Assembly (NCBI GenBank): GCA_026745465.1
Contig: JACYXH010000826.1
Coordinates: 5,755,224 to 5,819,223, forward strand
Length of the DNA stretch: 64,000 nt
Direction: 5' to 3'
DNA from: Lota lota
Taxonomy: Eukaryota; Chordata; Actinopteri; Gadiformes; Lotidae
The position numbers and the translations under genes are program-made. This document shows, piece by piece, positions 50,444 to 61,243 of the stretch (positions are counted from its first letter, which is position 1; every line of letters starts with the position of its first letter). The notes beneath the pieces are model-generated. The model was not told the DNA's origin, searched no databases, and was given only the letters and a program-made list of their open reading frames with translations.

Positions 50444-50487
50444 ATTCGCTACACGTCTGGTCTTTTTACACCAGACGTGTAGCGAAT
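50444..50487. repeat. Perfect 18-bp hairpin with 8-nt loop
   Basis: ATTCGCTACACGTCTGGT (50444-50461), loop CTTTTTAC, then the exact reverse complement (50470-50487). The stem is GC-balanced in an AT-rich area and sits inside a transposon-like repeat, so a recent fold-back duplication is likely. Too short for a typical microRNA precursor. Confidence 0.85.
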
Positions 50488-50889
50488 ACAAATGTGAAAT
50501 TGCATCGTGTGTGTCCCATTCAGCTCCATGATTTGTATATTTATTTTTGGACGTGGAAAGAAATCACAACAAATAACCGAGTTCAACGTAAAATGACCTT
50601 TATACTTATACAAAAAAAAAAAAGAGAATACTTTCTTGACATGCACAATTATCTTTTAAATTGACAAACATACATTTCAAACGGGATCAACCTTTTATGT
50701 CCCTCGTCATTGACTACCATACATAAATTCACAACAGCTCCAGTTTTCTGCGTAGGTCACGGTGCACGATCGTAAACGGTTTACAGCGAAGCCAGACATG
50801 TTAAGTGATGCAAAGTTCGGATCTTTTTTCGGAAATTGATTTTCGGATCTCGTTCATTCAAATGAACTAATTTTATATAGAAATAATGT

Positions 50890-50990
50890 TTCTATATAAT
50901 GTCATATACGGTAATCTAATCTACGATAATCTACAGTAATCTAATCTACGGCAATCTAATGTCATGTACGGTAATCTAATGCGTACCGGA
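50890..50990. repeat. Short tandem array of TACGGTAATCTAATC-type units
   Basis: About five imperfect units alternating with ATGTCAT(A/G) words. Confidence 0.65.
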
Positions 50991-53640
50991 TCGCACAAAA
51001 TATTAGTTATTTTTTAACGAGTCGTTTATGAAATACACATTACTGGACAGGTTACACCTGTAACTGCCCGAATTGCGGAATTTTGGACGCCCGAATAATG
51101 TCCGCCAGTGAGTTTACCTGACCGGGTTCATAAATAACACATCACTAGTTTAAATATCTTTAATGCATGTTAATGACGATATTCACGTCATATGCTACAT
51201 TATATATAGTTTTAAATCTGCTATTGAACAGTTGATGTATTACACCATATCCCATCATTATACGAGCAAACGTAATTGTACGTCGTTTTACGTAAGGGAC
51301 CTGGAAATCCGACTATTAGATTGTTTTGCTGGTTTATCAGGTTGACCTTTACAACAAACTATAATTATCCAGACCTGATTACTACTGGATGTTATTGATA
51401 ATCCTCCCAGACACTCCTCATTCCATATTCAATCTTATCTGTAGAGGTGCGTTGACACAGTTTAACCCGTTGTGTTTTTCACTCAACAGAACTGTATTTG
51501 AATTAGTATAATCTGAATCGAACTTGTAGCTTTTTAATAAACATTCTGTAAATTGGCATACATTAGGTAAATAACACAAACACAAACACGTGATTATAGC
51601 CACACCTTGAGCTCATGATTTGTGTTTAATCGTGAATAATGTGTGCCTACGCCTTAGTGTTAACCAATTGTCTGTACATGTAGCATATCAAGGTACACAA
51701 AGACATAGCTGAAGCAATAATAGCACAACCGATTGCACTGTGTGAGTTAGGACATTTGGTTCCATGCCCAGTGTTGGGCGGCAGCTATGGGAAAGAGCCG
51801 AATGCTGGCATAGGAATCGAAACAACAAAGAACCGGACTTGTGTGTTTGCTCCAAAACAAACCAATGTTCTCCTCCCGTGATAGGATATTCTGTACACAA
51901 ACAAGAAGCGGGGTTTAATTCTTTTGTAGACAAAGGTCTTTTGTATGCCCAGTCCTTCTAGAGTAGGCTATCCGAAACAGCGACCCCCGGTGTTGTGTAA
52001 TAAAATAAGTGAAGTAGGTAATAGCCTAAGCGCTCAAAGGTTATTTCCCCATTCTATATCCCGTTTGCGTTTCGGGTTCCTTTTCGGGGGGCTACTAGAG
52101 GCACCAAGTGAAAGTAGATCAGTGACGATTACTAAGTCGGCCTAGGTACGCCTACGCTTCTCCTTTAGCAATTTGGAAATTTTGGTATGTTTGTCACATA
52201 GAGCCAGGTAGTGTTTCTCCACTGGGCGTGGGTATTTGAATGTGTTTTGATTTGAATCGAAAGGGGAGCGCATGCCTTTTCTCACGTCCTCCTTCTCTTT
52301 CGTTTCTCATGTAGTTGAAGCCACGCCCACAGACAAAACACTTCCTGTTCTGGTCAACCGATGTAGTTTCAAAACTATACCGTCGTTACGTGAAATTTAG
52401 TCATTTTATGACATTATTTTGTCCCATGAAAACAAGCTACAGAAAATAACAATAACAAAATTAACTACATATTGATACCCCTTATGAGTAAACGGAGTCT
52501 CTAGGCTATGAGTTAAACATTTGAGACATGCTAGGCGATACCATCAACAGAATGTAGTCAGGCTGCATTCACGTATTTTTAAGGTGATTAACGACGTTCA
52601 AATTTAAGCAATGTTCGTTGTGAAATGGCACAGGAACAAACAAAACATCCATTGGCTTACATAATATAGGTGAAAAGTGATAAATTCCATCTCAGCGAAT
52701 AAACATGTAGGCCTATAGGGCAAGGTTAACAGTTTATTATATTCTACTTATATGTCTAAGGCTATAAATTGCAAGTAGGACCAGGCCAATCCTCTTTACC
52801 TTTATAGTTAGAAGATGTATAAACAGAAACCAGATGGAAAGACACATTTAGACGTATTTAATTATAACATATTTTTGACTATATAGAACTTATATCAATA
52901 CCAGTTTTAAAACAATGTAAATTAGTCCTTAAATGTACATCCCTCCATTGTCCCAAGAACGAAAACATGGTGAATGTAATATTGCATACAGGTCTGTTGT
53001 GATATAGGCCTATTATTTAATTCATACACGAATTTTAGAAATGTGCCTAACTCTGAAATCATAGGAAACAGAGTTTGCAACCTGAACGCAACAATTTCAT
53101 AAGACGTACAGAGCTCTAATACTTTATTATTCATGTCTACATGTTGCCATCTTGTGGTAGAAAATAAAGACTCACCCAGGTTGGAAATTTAATTTGTAAA
53201 ATAGGATTGATCAAAACAAACTATAAAACAAGCGCTATCGAACAACGTAAGGGGCTTTTCATAGAAAAATACATTATGTGAGTCTATGAGCCAAGTGAAG
53301 TGTATTGCAATTGGTGTTTAGACTCCCAGCCTGCGTCAGTTACAAGGAACAGCGGGCCCCCATAGTCAAAATTCAACGTAAGTTACTCTGGATAAAAGGG
53401 TCTGGTGACTAAATTAAATTATTGATAAGTTATATTTATAACCGATTATAATAATTAATAAATAATTATTAGTGAATATCTTTTGGCTAATGATGATCAA
53501 CTGACTAATAATGCCCATCACTGTTCTTTGCAATTAAGACATGTGTACAGGTCCGCAAATGTCATAGTAAGTAGGTGATAATTAGCAAGTAACGCATTGG
53601 AAATGTCTTTGAAATTACCAAATCACATGAATTTGTTGCA

Positions 53641-53904
53641 TATGGTCACTTGTTTTGCAATAGTTCCCTCTATTTGGATTGGAATCGCCTCAAAACACTT
53701 TTATAATATTCCTACTTGCATACTCATTGTTTAGTCCATATCACCTTTACCTTTTTATTGTGAGCTAGATTGTAATATGTGGTGTGAATATGCAAGAAGG
53801 ATGGGGATATTATTGAGAAGTGTTTTGAGGCCAATCCAATACAAATTGAGGGAGCTTTTGAAAAACAAGAGACCATAAGTACCATATTCACACCACATAT
53901 TACA
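53641..53904. repeat. Nested inverted repeats, MITE-like
   Basis: An imperfect arm at about 53641-53725 pairs with the reverse complement of about 53787-53876 (TATGGTC, CTTGTTTT, CTCCCT, CCTCAAAACACTT shared). A separate perfect 22-bp pair, 53771-53792 and 53883-53904 (TAATATGTGGTGTGAATATG core), overlaps it. The result is a large potential fold-back. Confidence 0.75.
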
Positions 53905-54762
53905 CATGGATGCAATATAAATATGCCCCATTCAGGGTTCCCAATCAAGTTCTAGATTCTTTCCAAACATTTGTAGTCTAGTCAAGCCAATAATTGCAAT
54001 GTGCTTTGCTTAATGGTGTACTATGCCTGCGGTGGTAAATCATACTTTATTTCTTTATTATGGTCTTATGGCTCCTCGAAAAGAACAACTGACCCCAGCC
54101 TGACACTTTGTTTTTCGATAGAGGACCAGGCTTTTTAGATCAGGTAGAAACTAGTACAATCTCAGTTGATCCAGTTTGTTTGCTTGCTTTGATAGCTGCA
54201 GCATGATGGGTTTGTGTGTTGATTTAAATTTAATGGTAAATCATAAAACACAAATCCAAAACAAACTTTCTGACCCGGAACAGAAATGTCAAATTTCAAA
54301 GAACATAATGGCTTTGGCATTGTTGTCGGAGAAGCCATTATTTAGACTAAGCATGTTTCCTAAATCTCTGATGAAATATCAGGTCATTTTATGATTTAAT
54401 ACAGTACAATTGTTGCGTACGCTACCTTTAATTGATAACATTTTTACTTAAAGGTGAAATGTGTACAATTTAGTGACATCTAGCAGAAATGTTGTATTGT
54501 ATGTTATAATTAGTGTATGATCCACTGAAAATTAGGAGTGAGTCCTCTGCCACGGAGCCTGTCATGTTGCATCGCCATGTTTCTACAGTAGCCCGGAAGT
54601 AATGGCTCTAGATTAAAAATAATCATTTTGGGAAGGATGAGTGTTATCCCCATGGCTACGACCCATTTGTGATACTTTTTCAGTACTGTCATTGTGTAGG
54701 AGCGTTATAATGACCATTGTCCAAAATTGTAATAGATACTATTATTTATTATACTATTTGTC

Positions 54763-55000
54763 CCAGAAACCTGACCCTTTCTCGGACGCGGTCATCAAAA
54801 TCAACCGCTGGCCAGACGGAGCTCCACACATCCACACAAACTCTGGTTTTATATATACATGTCAGAGAAGCTTAACCCACTCTCGGACACAGCAATCAAC
54901 ATCAGCCACTGGCCAGACGGAGCTCCACACATCCACACACACCGTGGCCTTTTACTATAAGTGTCCAAGAAACGTCAGCCTCTCTTGGACGCTGCTCAGA
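54763..55000. repeat. Tandem repeat, about 101-bp unit, 2.4 copies
   Basis: Units start near 54763, 54864 and 54965. The best conserved part is CTGGCCAGACGGAGCTCCAC followed by ACATCCACACA, with a CTCTCGGACxC segment before it. An open frame across it (54641-55084) reads through the repeat but the copies are in different frames, arguing against coding. Confidence 0.8.
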
Positions 55001-55457
55001 CATTTTACCAAAATATTGAATGTATTGGGAGGATTCAATTATAATGGAGATTCACACACTTTTGTGTGTAAAATAGTGTTGTGAATGGCAGTTTGCTACA
55101 CTGTTTTACGTTTGGGTACAAGTGGTGTATGCATTCTTTATATTCATGTTTTAGACACTTCAGTTTCTGAGGTTGTTTCGAACCTCAAAACCGCAACGAA
55201 ACTGTACACGTCATGTTATAAAAGGCAATCTACATTCACGTACCCCTTTGCAAGTATACATTGGCTTGTAGGCAGCGCCAACTGATATCGACATTTATGA
55301 GCAATTCACAGAACAGATAGGGATAATTATAGGTCTTGTAGTTTATCACTATGGCTACCATGTACTATCAGTTGGTTCTGCAACCTCACAGCTAGATGCT
55401 TCTAAATTCTATACGCTGGACCTTTAAAAACAAATTTGATAACAATTGCATTTACTG

Positions 55458-55471
55458 CCACTAGGTGTCAC
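55458..55471 (+). promoter_or_regulatory. Near-consensus CTCF motif
   Basis: CCACTAGGTGTCAC differs from the core consensus at one position (T for G). Weaker than the site at 21081. Confidence 0.25.
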
Positions 55472-55742
55472 CTCTGCCTAGTTAATTCTTAACACACACA
55501 CAGTCACACACACATACAAACACTCTCTCTCCCTCTCACACCTCTGTTTAAGTTTGATGTATAATGGCTTTTCGTTCGCTCAGCTGCAATATTAAAATGC
55601 TGACCCCGCCTTTGAAGTGATGCAACAATAGTGTCAGCACTGACCGGGCCCCAGAGAGCTTCTGGGGGCCAGAGATATGAGGGGGCAGGGGGGGGGGGGG
55701 CACAGTCATATAGACAGAGTGACATAGACTGAGTGAGATCAA

Positions 55743-55745
<3 letters not shown>

Positions 55746-55789
<44 letters not shown>
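55746..55789. repeat. (GA)n microsatellite
   Basis: About 22 uninterrupted GA units. Confidence 0.95.
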
Positions 55790-55792
<3 letters not shown>

Positions 55793-56579
55793 GAGGGAGC
55801 AAGGGTAATGGGTTGTGAGGGGAGGGAAAGAGACACCAACGACGGGAGAGAGAAAAAAGAAAGGTCTTTCTTTGGTTTCTCACTGCAGGCTCTGGCTTGC
55901 CGCAGGGCTTCAGTACTGCTGCTCTGTCAAGGTAGGTGGGAGGCTGCTTCTCTCTCTGACTCCTCTCTCTGTCTCTCTATCTCTCGATTTGGGGGTGAGG
56001 TGGAGGCTGGTTGACCTATTCTTTCATCTCTAACTGTGGGTTTTTTATTTGGAGGGTTACTCTGTTGAGCCTGTGTTGTGTGTCTGTGTGTGTCAACATT
56101 GCCTCTGCAGACTGCCTGGTTGTGTGAATGAACATTGGGGTGACTTTTCATGGGCAGAAGACTTAAACTAGTTGAGTGTTTGGTTGTGTATGTGTGTGTG
56201 TGCTTAAGTTAGTGAATTGATATATCTCAAACTAAAGTTGACATGGAGATTCTGCAGGCGAGGGTGGACCATAGCCTGGATTTAAAATACTTGTACTGAG
56301 AATATGGTATCTAGCTGGGAGGTGGAAGGGGTTAAGCTGTACTAATAGCTGCCTTCTCTTTGCGGATCATTCCATGCACAGATGGCACTGGGACTGTTGT
56401 AGGGGATGTTAGAAACGCTATAGGGTAGGGTTAAGTGGAGCACCTGGCAAGGGCGTAGCCCTGGACACAGGTGGGTTATGGGTAATGTGGTTTGTTGCAA
56501 AAAATTTAGGGCAGAGGGTGTAGCCTCCTCATTTAAGGAGCACGTTGCTACTCTAATATACTATTCCTATAATGCATTG

Positions 56580-57035
56580 CTTTACCCCTGATCCTTACCC
56601 ATACGTTAAACCACCACAAACCCTTACCTAATCTATACCCAGACGGTAACCACAACAAATCCGTTACCCTGACCCATACCTTAACCACAACAAACCCTTA
56701 CCTTAGAGGACAATGCCGGTTTTGGTAATCAACTGACTGACTCACATTGATTCCATAAGAGGAAAGTGTTTTATTGCCATTGTTTACGTTCATGATTGGA
56801 TCGCGTGTGCTATGTGCTCTTCAGCAGAATCGGTACAAGGAAGTCATTTTGAAAAATGATACTACATACTAACGGATGCTTGAGTGAAGCCTCAATACGG
56901 TTGTGATTGGTTGATCACCCAGACCGGTATTGTCCTTTGACCCATACCTTAACCCCAACAAATCCTTACTGTAAGCAATATTTTAACCACAATAAATCCA
57001 TACTGTAACCAAAACAAACCCTTACCGTAACATAC
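56580..57035. repeat. CCATACCTTAACCACAACAAACC-type minisatellite, interrupted
   Basis: Degenerate units of roughly 30 bp (CCCTTACC, CATACxTTAACCAC, AACAAATCC) occupy about 56580-56706 and resume at about 56939-57035. A 230-bp element separates the two parts. Confidence 0.75.
56707..56936. mobile_element. 230-bp MITE inserted in the minisatellite
   Basis: The ends AGGACAATGCCGGTTTTGG and, inverted, AGGACAATACCGGTCTGGG agree at 16 of 19 positions. The interior is noncoding. The host minisatellite continues on both sides, so the insertion limits are well defined. Target duplication is not clear. Confidence 0.75.
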
Positions 57036-57039
57036 CTTA

Positions 57040-60000
57040 CTTTTTCATGCATCATTCGTGGGAATAAGTAAAAAGAGTACCACCTAGTTGCAACTTTTGA
57101 GGTGAATTGAGACAAAGGAAATACGTTTGGGAGAGCAAGGATGTGTGTTTACATCAAACAGGCTACAGCTTATTAGGCAACATTTACAAGATCAATGAAA
57201 ATGCAACCGCATTCATCAATAGGGCTTGTATAGTATTACAATCAACAGCAAGGCATTTTATAATTGTGTCGGAAGTTGGAATTAATCCACGGTGGGGTGC
57301 TCAGTGGAGACACATCATTCTTAGGCCTTTAAATGTGGCGGAAGCGCTTGCCAGAAGCAGCAAACCAAGCTGAGGAGGATTGACACTGCTGGAAGTAGCT
57401 GACTTGTGAAGCTAAAATTAAGCTGGTGGCTGATTTGGAATTTTACACTTGAGTGGTAAGACGTGGAAGAAGCAACCTCACAAATAGTGAGACTTCTCCA
57501 GACTGGCCAATGGAAGTCAAAGAGAAGGGACGGAGTTATGGGGGTGAGCTTTGGCCCCTAATCTCTGGTCCCGGCTCTTTCAAACCACTTTATAATGCAC
57601 ACAATTCGAGAAATTACAATTGTGAATTTCTTCTTATATACAGATCCTTGACTAGTAGAGTAGTTACTAGAAGCTCTGCCCAGCCCACATGAAACATTCT
57701 CTTGAATATTTGTCAATAAAGTATGTCCTAACTTATCACACCTACAGTATGTTTGCACTGAACTCTAGTGCACCTGCCTCAATTGCAATGCTGGTCGCCC
57801 TCTGAGATTCGGTTGATGTGTTGTTCTTGTCTTTTGATAAGCAACGTGATTGGTTCTTTTGGAGATGTTAATGACCAGTTATATTCTGCATGTTGAAACA
57901 TATACGTAGTTGTTTCCAGTCCAGTGCAGTCACCTCAGTGTTATATCTTACTCTTCTTATTCTTCTTCTATGAATTATACCACAATTGATGGTATGACAT
58001 GAGACTGATGAAAGTAAAACAACAACAAATATTTGAATGTATTTGAACAGCTTCACAGGCCAACTGTTATTTTCAGTTAAAAGCAAGTTTTTATACAAAC
58101 CTGTGGATTACAGACGTCATGTCAAATGTTGGGAGAGAAACAAAAGAGATTTATGAGTGTGATTAACTTCAGTACATCTATCATAGGGTGTTGAAAGGAC
58201 TATGTACCACCAGGGAACAAGCAGGCTCATGAACAGGAGGTTGTTGAAGCATTGAGGGGTGGGGGAAAATGTCCCGGCCAGCTGGAAGTGGCAGGTGACA
58301 CTTCCCCCCGCCCCCCCTCCCACCTCCCACCTCCCACCTCCCACCTCCAACGCCCCAACCCCCAACCCCTATCTACCCCTCTCTCCTCCATTTTGTTTTG
58401 GATCCCACTAAAATCTGCCAGGGGGTTCTGGCGACAAATGTACATCCACAGAGTCCCCTGGGGTTCCTGTGTGGGGCTTTGTTTCCTTAAACAAAGGGTC
58501 AACTCAACGTCAAGGCTACAGCAACAACAGCATTGGACTAACGATAGAACCCATCGAGACACATTTTATTCATTGTGTTGGGTAATGATCGCCAGGGCTG
58601 ATTGTTTATCTGTTGGTCTGTATGTAGTTGATAAAGAAGTCTCAATTAATGTATCAATATATTTGATTGATATATAAATACAAGGATTATGTCATGAATT
58701 GCTACTTATCTCAAATCAAATGTATGTGTCCAGATACTTTCTGATGTTGAACTCTCCCCTGCTGCTGTGAGTTTCAGTTTTTTCACTGTTAATTATTGGC
58801 CCACTAGTGCACAGTTGTTCTGAACTGCCGCTTTTGGACAACATGTCATAAAATAAACACCCAGGTATTTATATGTAAGATAACCGGAGCTCAAGTGCTC
58901 TGCGGCAGTCAGATGACTGGCTGGAGTCCAGGGAATAAAGCCTTTTAAAGAGCCACACTCCAGCCCTTGGGGATGTCCCTGACTCAGACCTATGCTTCAA
59001 ACACATTTTTGCTCTAATGAAGGTGTTTATTTTGTCGTTTGTGTTTGTTTTGAGGATCTAAAAATACAAAGCAACAGGGAGCATTATACGGTTTTACACA
59101 AAAGGAACAACAATAACAAAACAACACATTCAACAAGAATATCATACATATTATGATACAATATACATTATTTACAAAAATATGACAATACAGTCATTTT
59201 TATATTTACATTTTGTCATTTAGATGGCACCTACAGAGAGAGAGAGAGCACGAGAGAGAGGATTGATAGACACCTATAGAAAGATGGATAGATGCCTATA
59301 GATTGATCGATAGATGCCTATAGATAGATTCCTATAGATAGATGGACAGAGAAAGATGGATGGTGGATGGACGGTTATCTATATTCTGCGGGTCTCAGTC
59401 AGAGTGTTCCCTCAGCTGCTGGAAGCTTGTTTGTGTGTCTGGATTTACACATTAGAGAGTCACAGTGAAGACGAGGCAAGGTCAAGGGTCACTCAGTCCT
59501 GTGTCTTCTTTCCTAACCCTCGCTGGTTATGTTTCTGTTACGCTGCTGTGGATGATATTATGATTATGATATTGTGTAGGTTGTGTAATTATAAGTAAGT
59601 AGCCTGTGTTTATTTATAAAGCACCTTTCACAGTCAACAAAGTCATAGAGTGCCTCACAACAATCGAATAGTCTACAGAGCAAAATACAAATGTATAAAT
59701 ATTAGCTTTAAAATGTGAATATATTTGGGATATACACATGTGTGTGTTTGTGTGGGTGTGTGCGTGTCTGCACCTGAATATAGTTGTATGGTGTAACGTT
59801 AGAGTGAACACAGGTGTATGATGGACAGCGACAGGTCTTATTGTCTCTGGACCAACAGGGACATGCTGCAGATTGAAGCTACAATGAGATCCATTCACAC
59901 TGGAATTCAGCACGATCTAATACAACGGAGCAGAACAAAATACAATGATATCATTAAATATGTAGCTATGTCAGTTATTCAACTTTTATATATGATCACT

Positions 60001-60388
60001 AATTGAACAACATTGATGCATTGACTACACATTGCTAAAACAAAAACACGCACAGCCGATTAATGTTGCAGATGAAATGACATCATCGGTTGTAGTAATC
60101 AACTGTAGTTAATCTCTCTTTATTAAAATGGTTATCATGACCTAACCCAACATATCAGTTAATGCGCGATGACACATAAAAGGCTGAGAGGGGTTTTCCT
60201 CCAATGGCCAAGTTGGGATGGAATTTGGACGGGATATGCATATTTTGGACTCAAGCGATATCCCCTGAGGTCTGCATGTTCTACGGTTGCTGGTCTGGTC
60301 CCCGGGTTCTGCTTCCATGGGCTTTGTTTAGTACTACACAAGACCCCCGGCTGGTGTGTGGGGAGTTGGTGTGTGTGTGGGTAAGTGG

Positions 60389-60419
<31 letters not shown>

Positions 60420-61240
60420 CATTTGTGTGTGACATTTTAGGGTGGGTCATCTTTCTGTATGAGTGTTTGCTTAAGATAAATAAGGAGGTGTACTATTCAA
60501 CTTCATGCACAGCTCATACTTATTTCTTACTCATTTACTTCCTCTCCTCCCCTCCTTTCCTATCTCCACTCCTCTCCCTTCCTTTCCTCTTTGCCCTCTT
60601 CAGTAACTTTAAACCGTAACTCATCATGTATGGTGACTAAGAATAGCAGAGAACTTGCGCTTCTTCCATATCTCGTTCCTGGCTTCACTCCCTCATCGCA
60701 ACTCTCCTCATCTCTCTGCTGCAGGGCACCCGTGGGTGGCACCCAGTTCCTTTCAGTTCCCACTAAAATACACATAAAACATATATTTATATTGATAAAC
60801 ATGAAACAAATAAACAACTGTGTGTGAGCGGGTGAGTGTGTGTCATGGTGTGCTTGTGTGTGTGTGTGTGTGTGTGCGCGCTCGTGTGTGCGCTAGTGTG
60901 CTTGTGTGAATCTGTGTATGTAGTGATGGATCTAGCTACAGATGTCCCAAGTTTCAATGCAATAAAACAAATTTCTGTTTCCTCTCTCCCCAATCCAACT
61001 CCATCCCTCCCGCCACCCCTGTCTCTTCATCCCCCCTCCACCCATCTCTCTCCATCCTTAACTCTCCCCTCTCTCTCCACACCCCTCTCTCCCCACCCCT
61101 CTCTCTCCATCCCTCTCTCTCTTTACTCCTCCCTCTCCACCCCCAGCAGCCTCTCCTCTTCGCTGGTGTGAGAACCGGTGTGTGCACGTGCGAGCGTGTG
61201 TGTGAGTGTGTGTATGCACATGTGAGCCGACACTACAGGA
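57040..61240. other. tmod4 upstream region
   Basis: No coding exon is supported. It contains a (CCCACCT)n tract at about 58316-58349, a 16-bp CTATAGATAGATG-type tandem at about 59270-59345, TG runs near 60390-60420 and 60856-60880, a CT-rich tract at 60980-61145, and a dispersed-repeat fragment near 59605-59665 (TTTATTTATAAAGCACCTTTCA-like). A MEF2-like CTAAAAATAC lies near 59057, of interest upstream of a muscle gene. Noncoding tmod4 5' exons probably lie here but cannot be placed. Confidence 0.45.
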
Positions 61241-61243
61241 GCC

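Noticed and set aside
54641..55084. 147-residue plus-strand open frame
   Set aside because: It covers a 101-bp tandem repeat whose copies are read in different frames, so selection on protein is unlikely.
55888..55932. Candidate tmod4 5' UTR exon ending TGTCAAG|GTAGGT
   Set aside because: The donor is good but the start is undefined, and no evidence links it to the coding exon 5.3 kb away.
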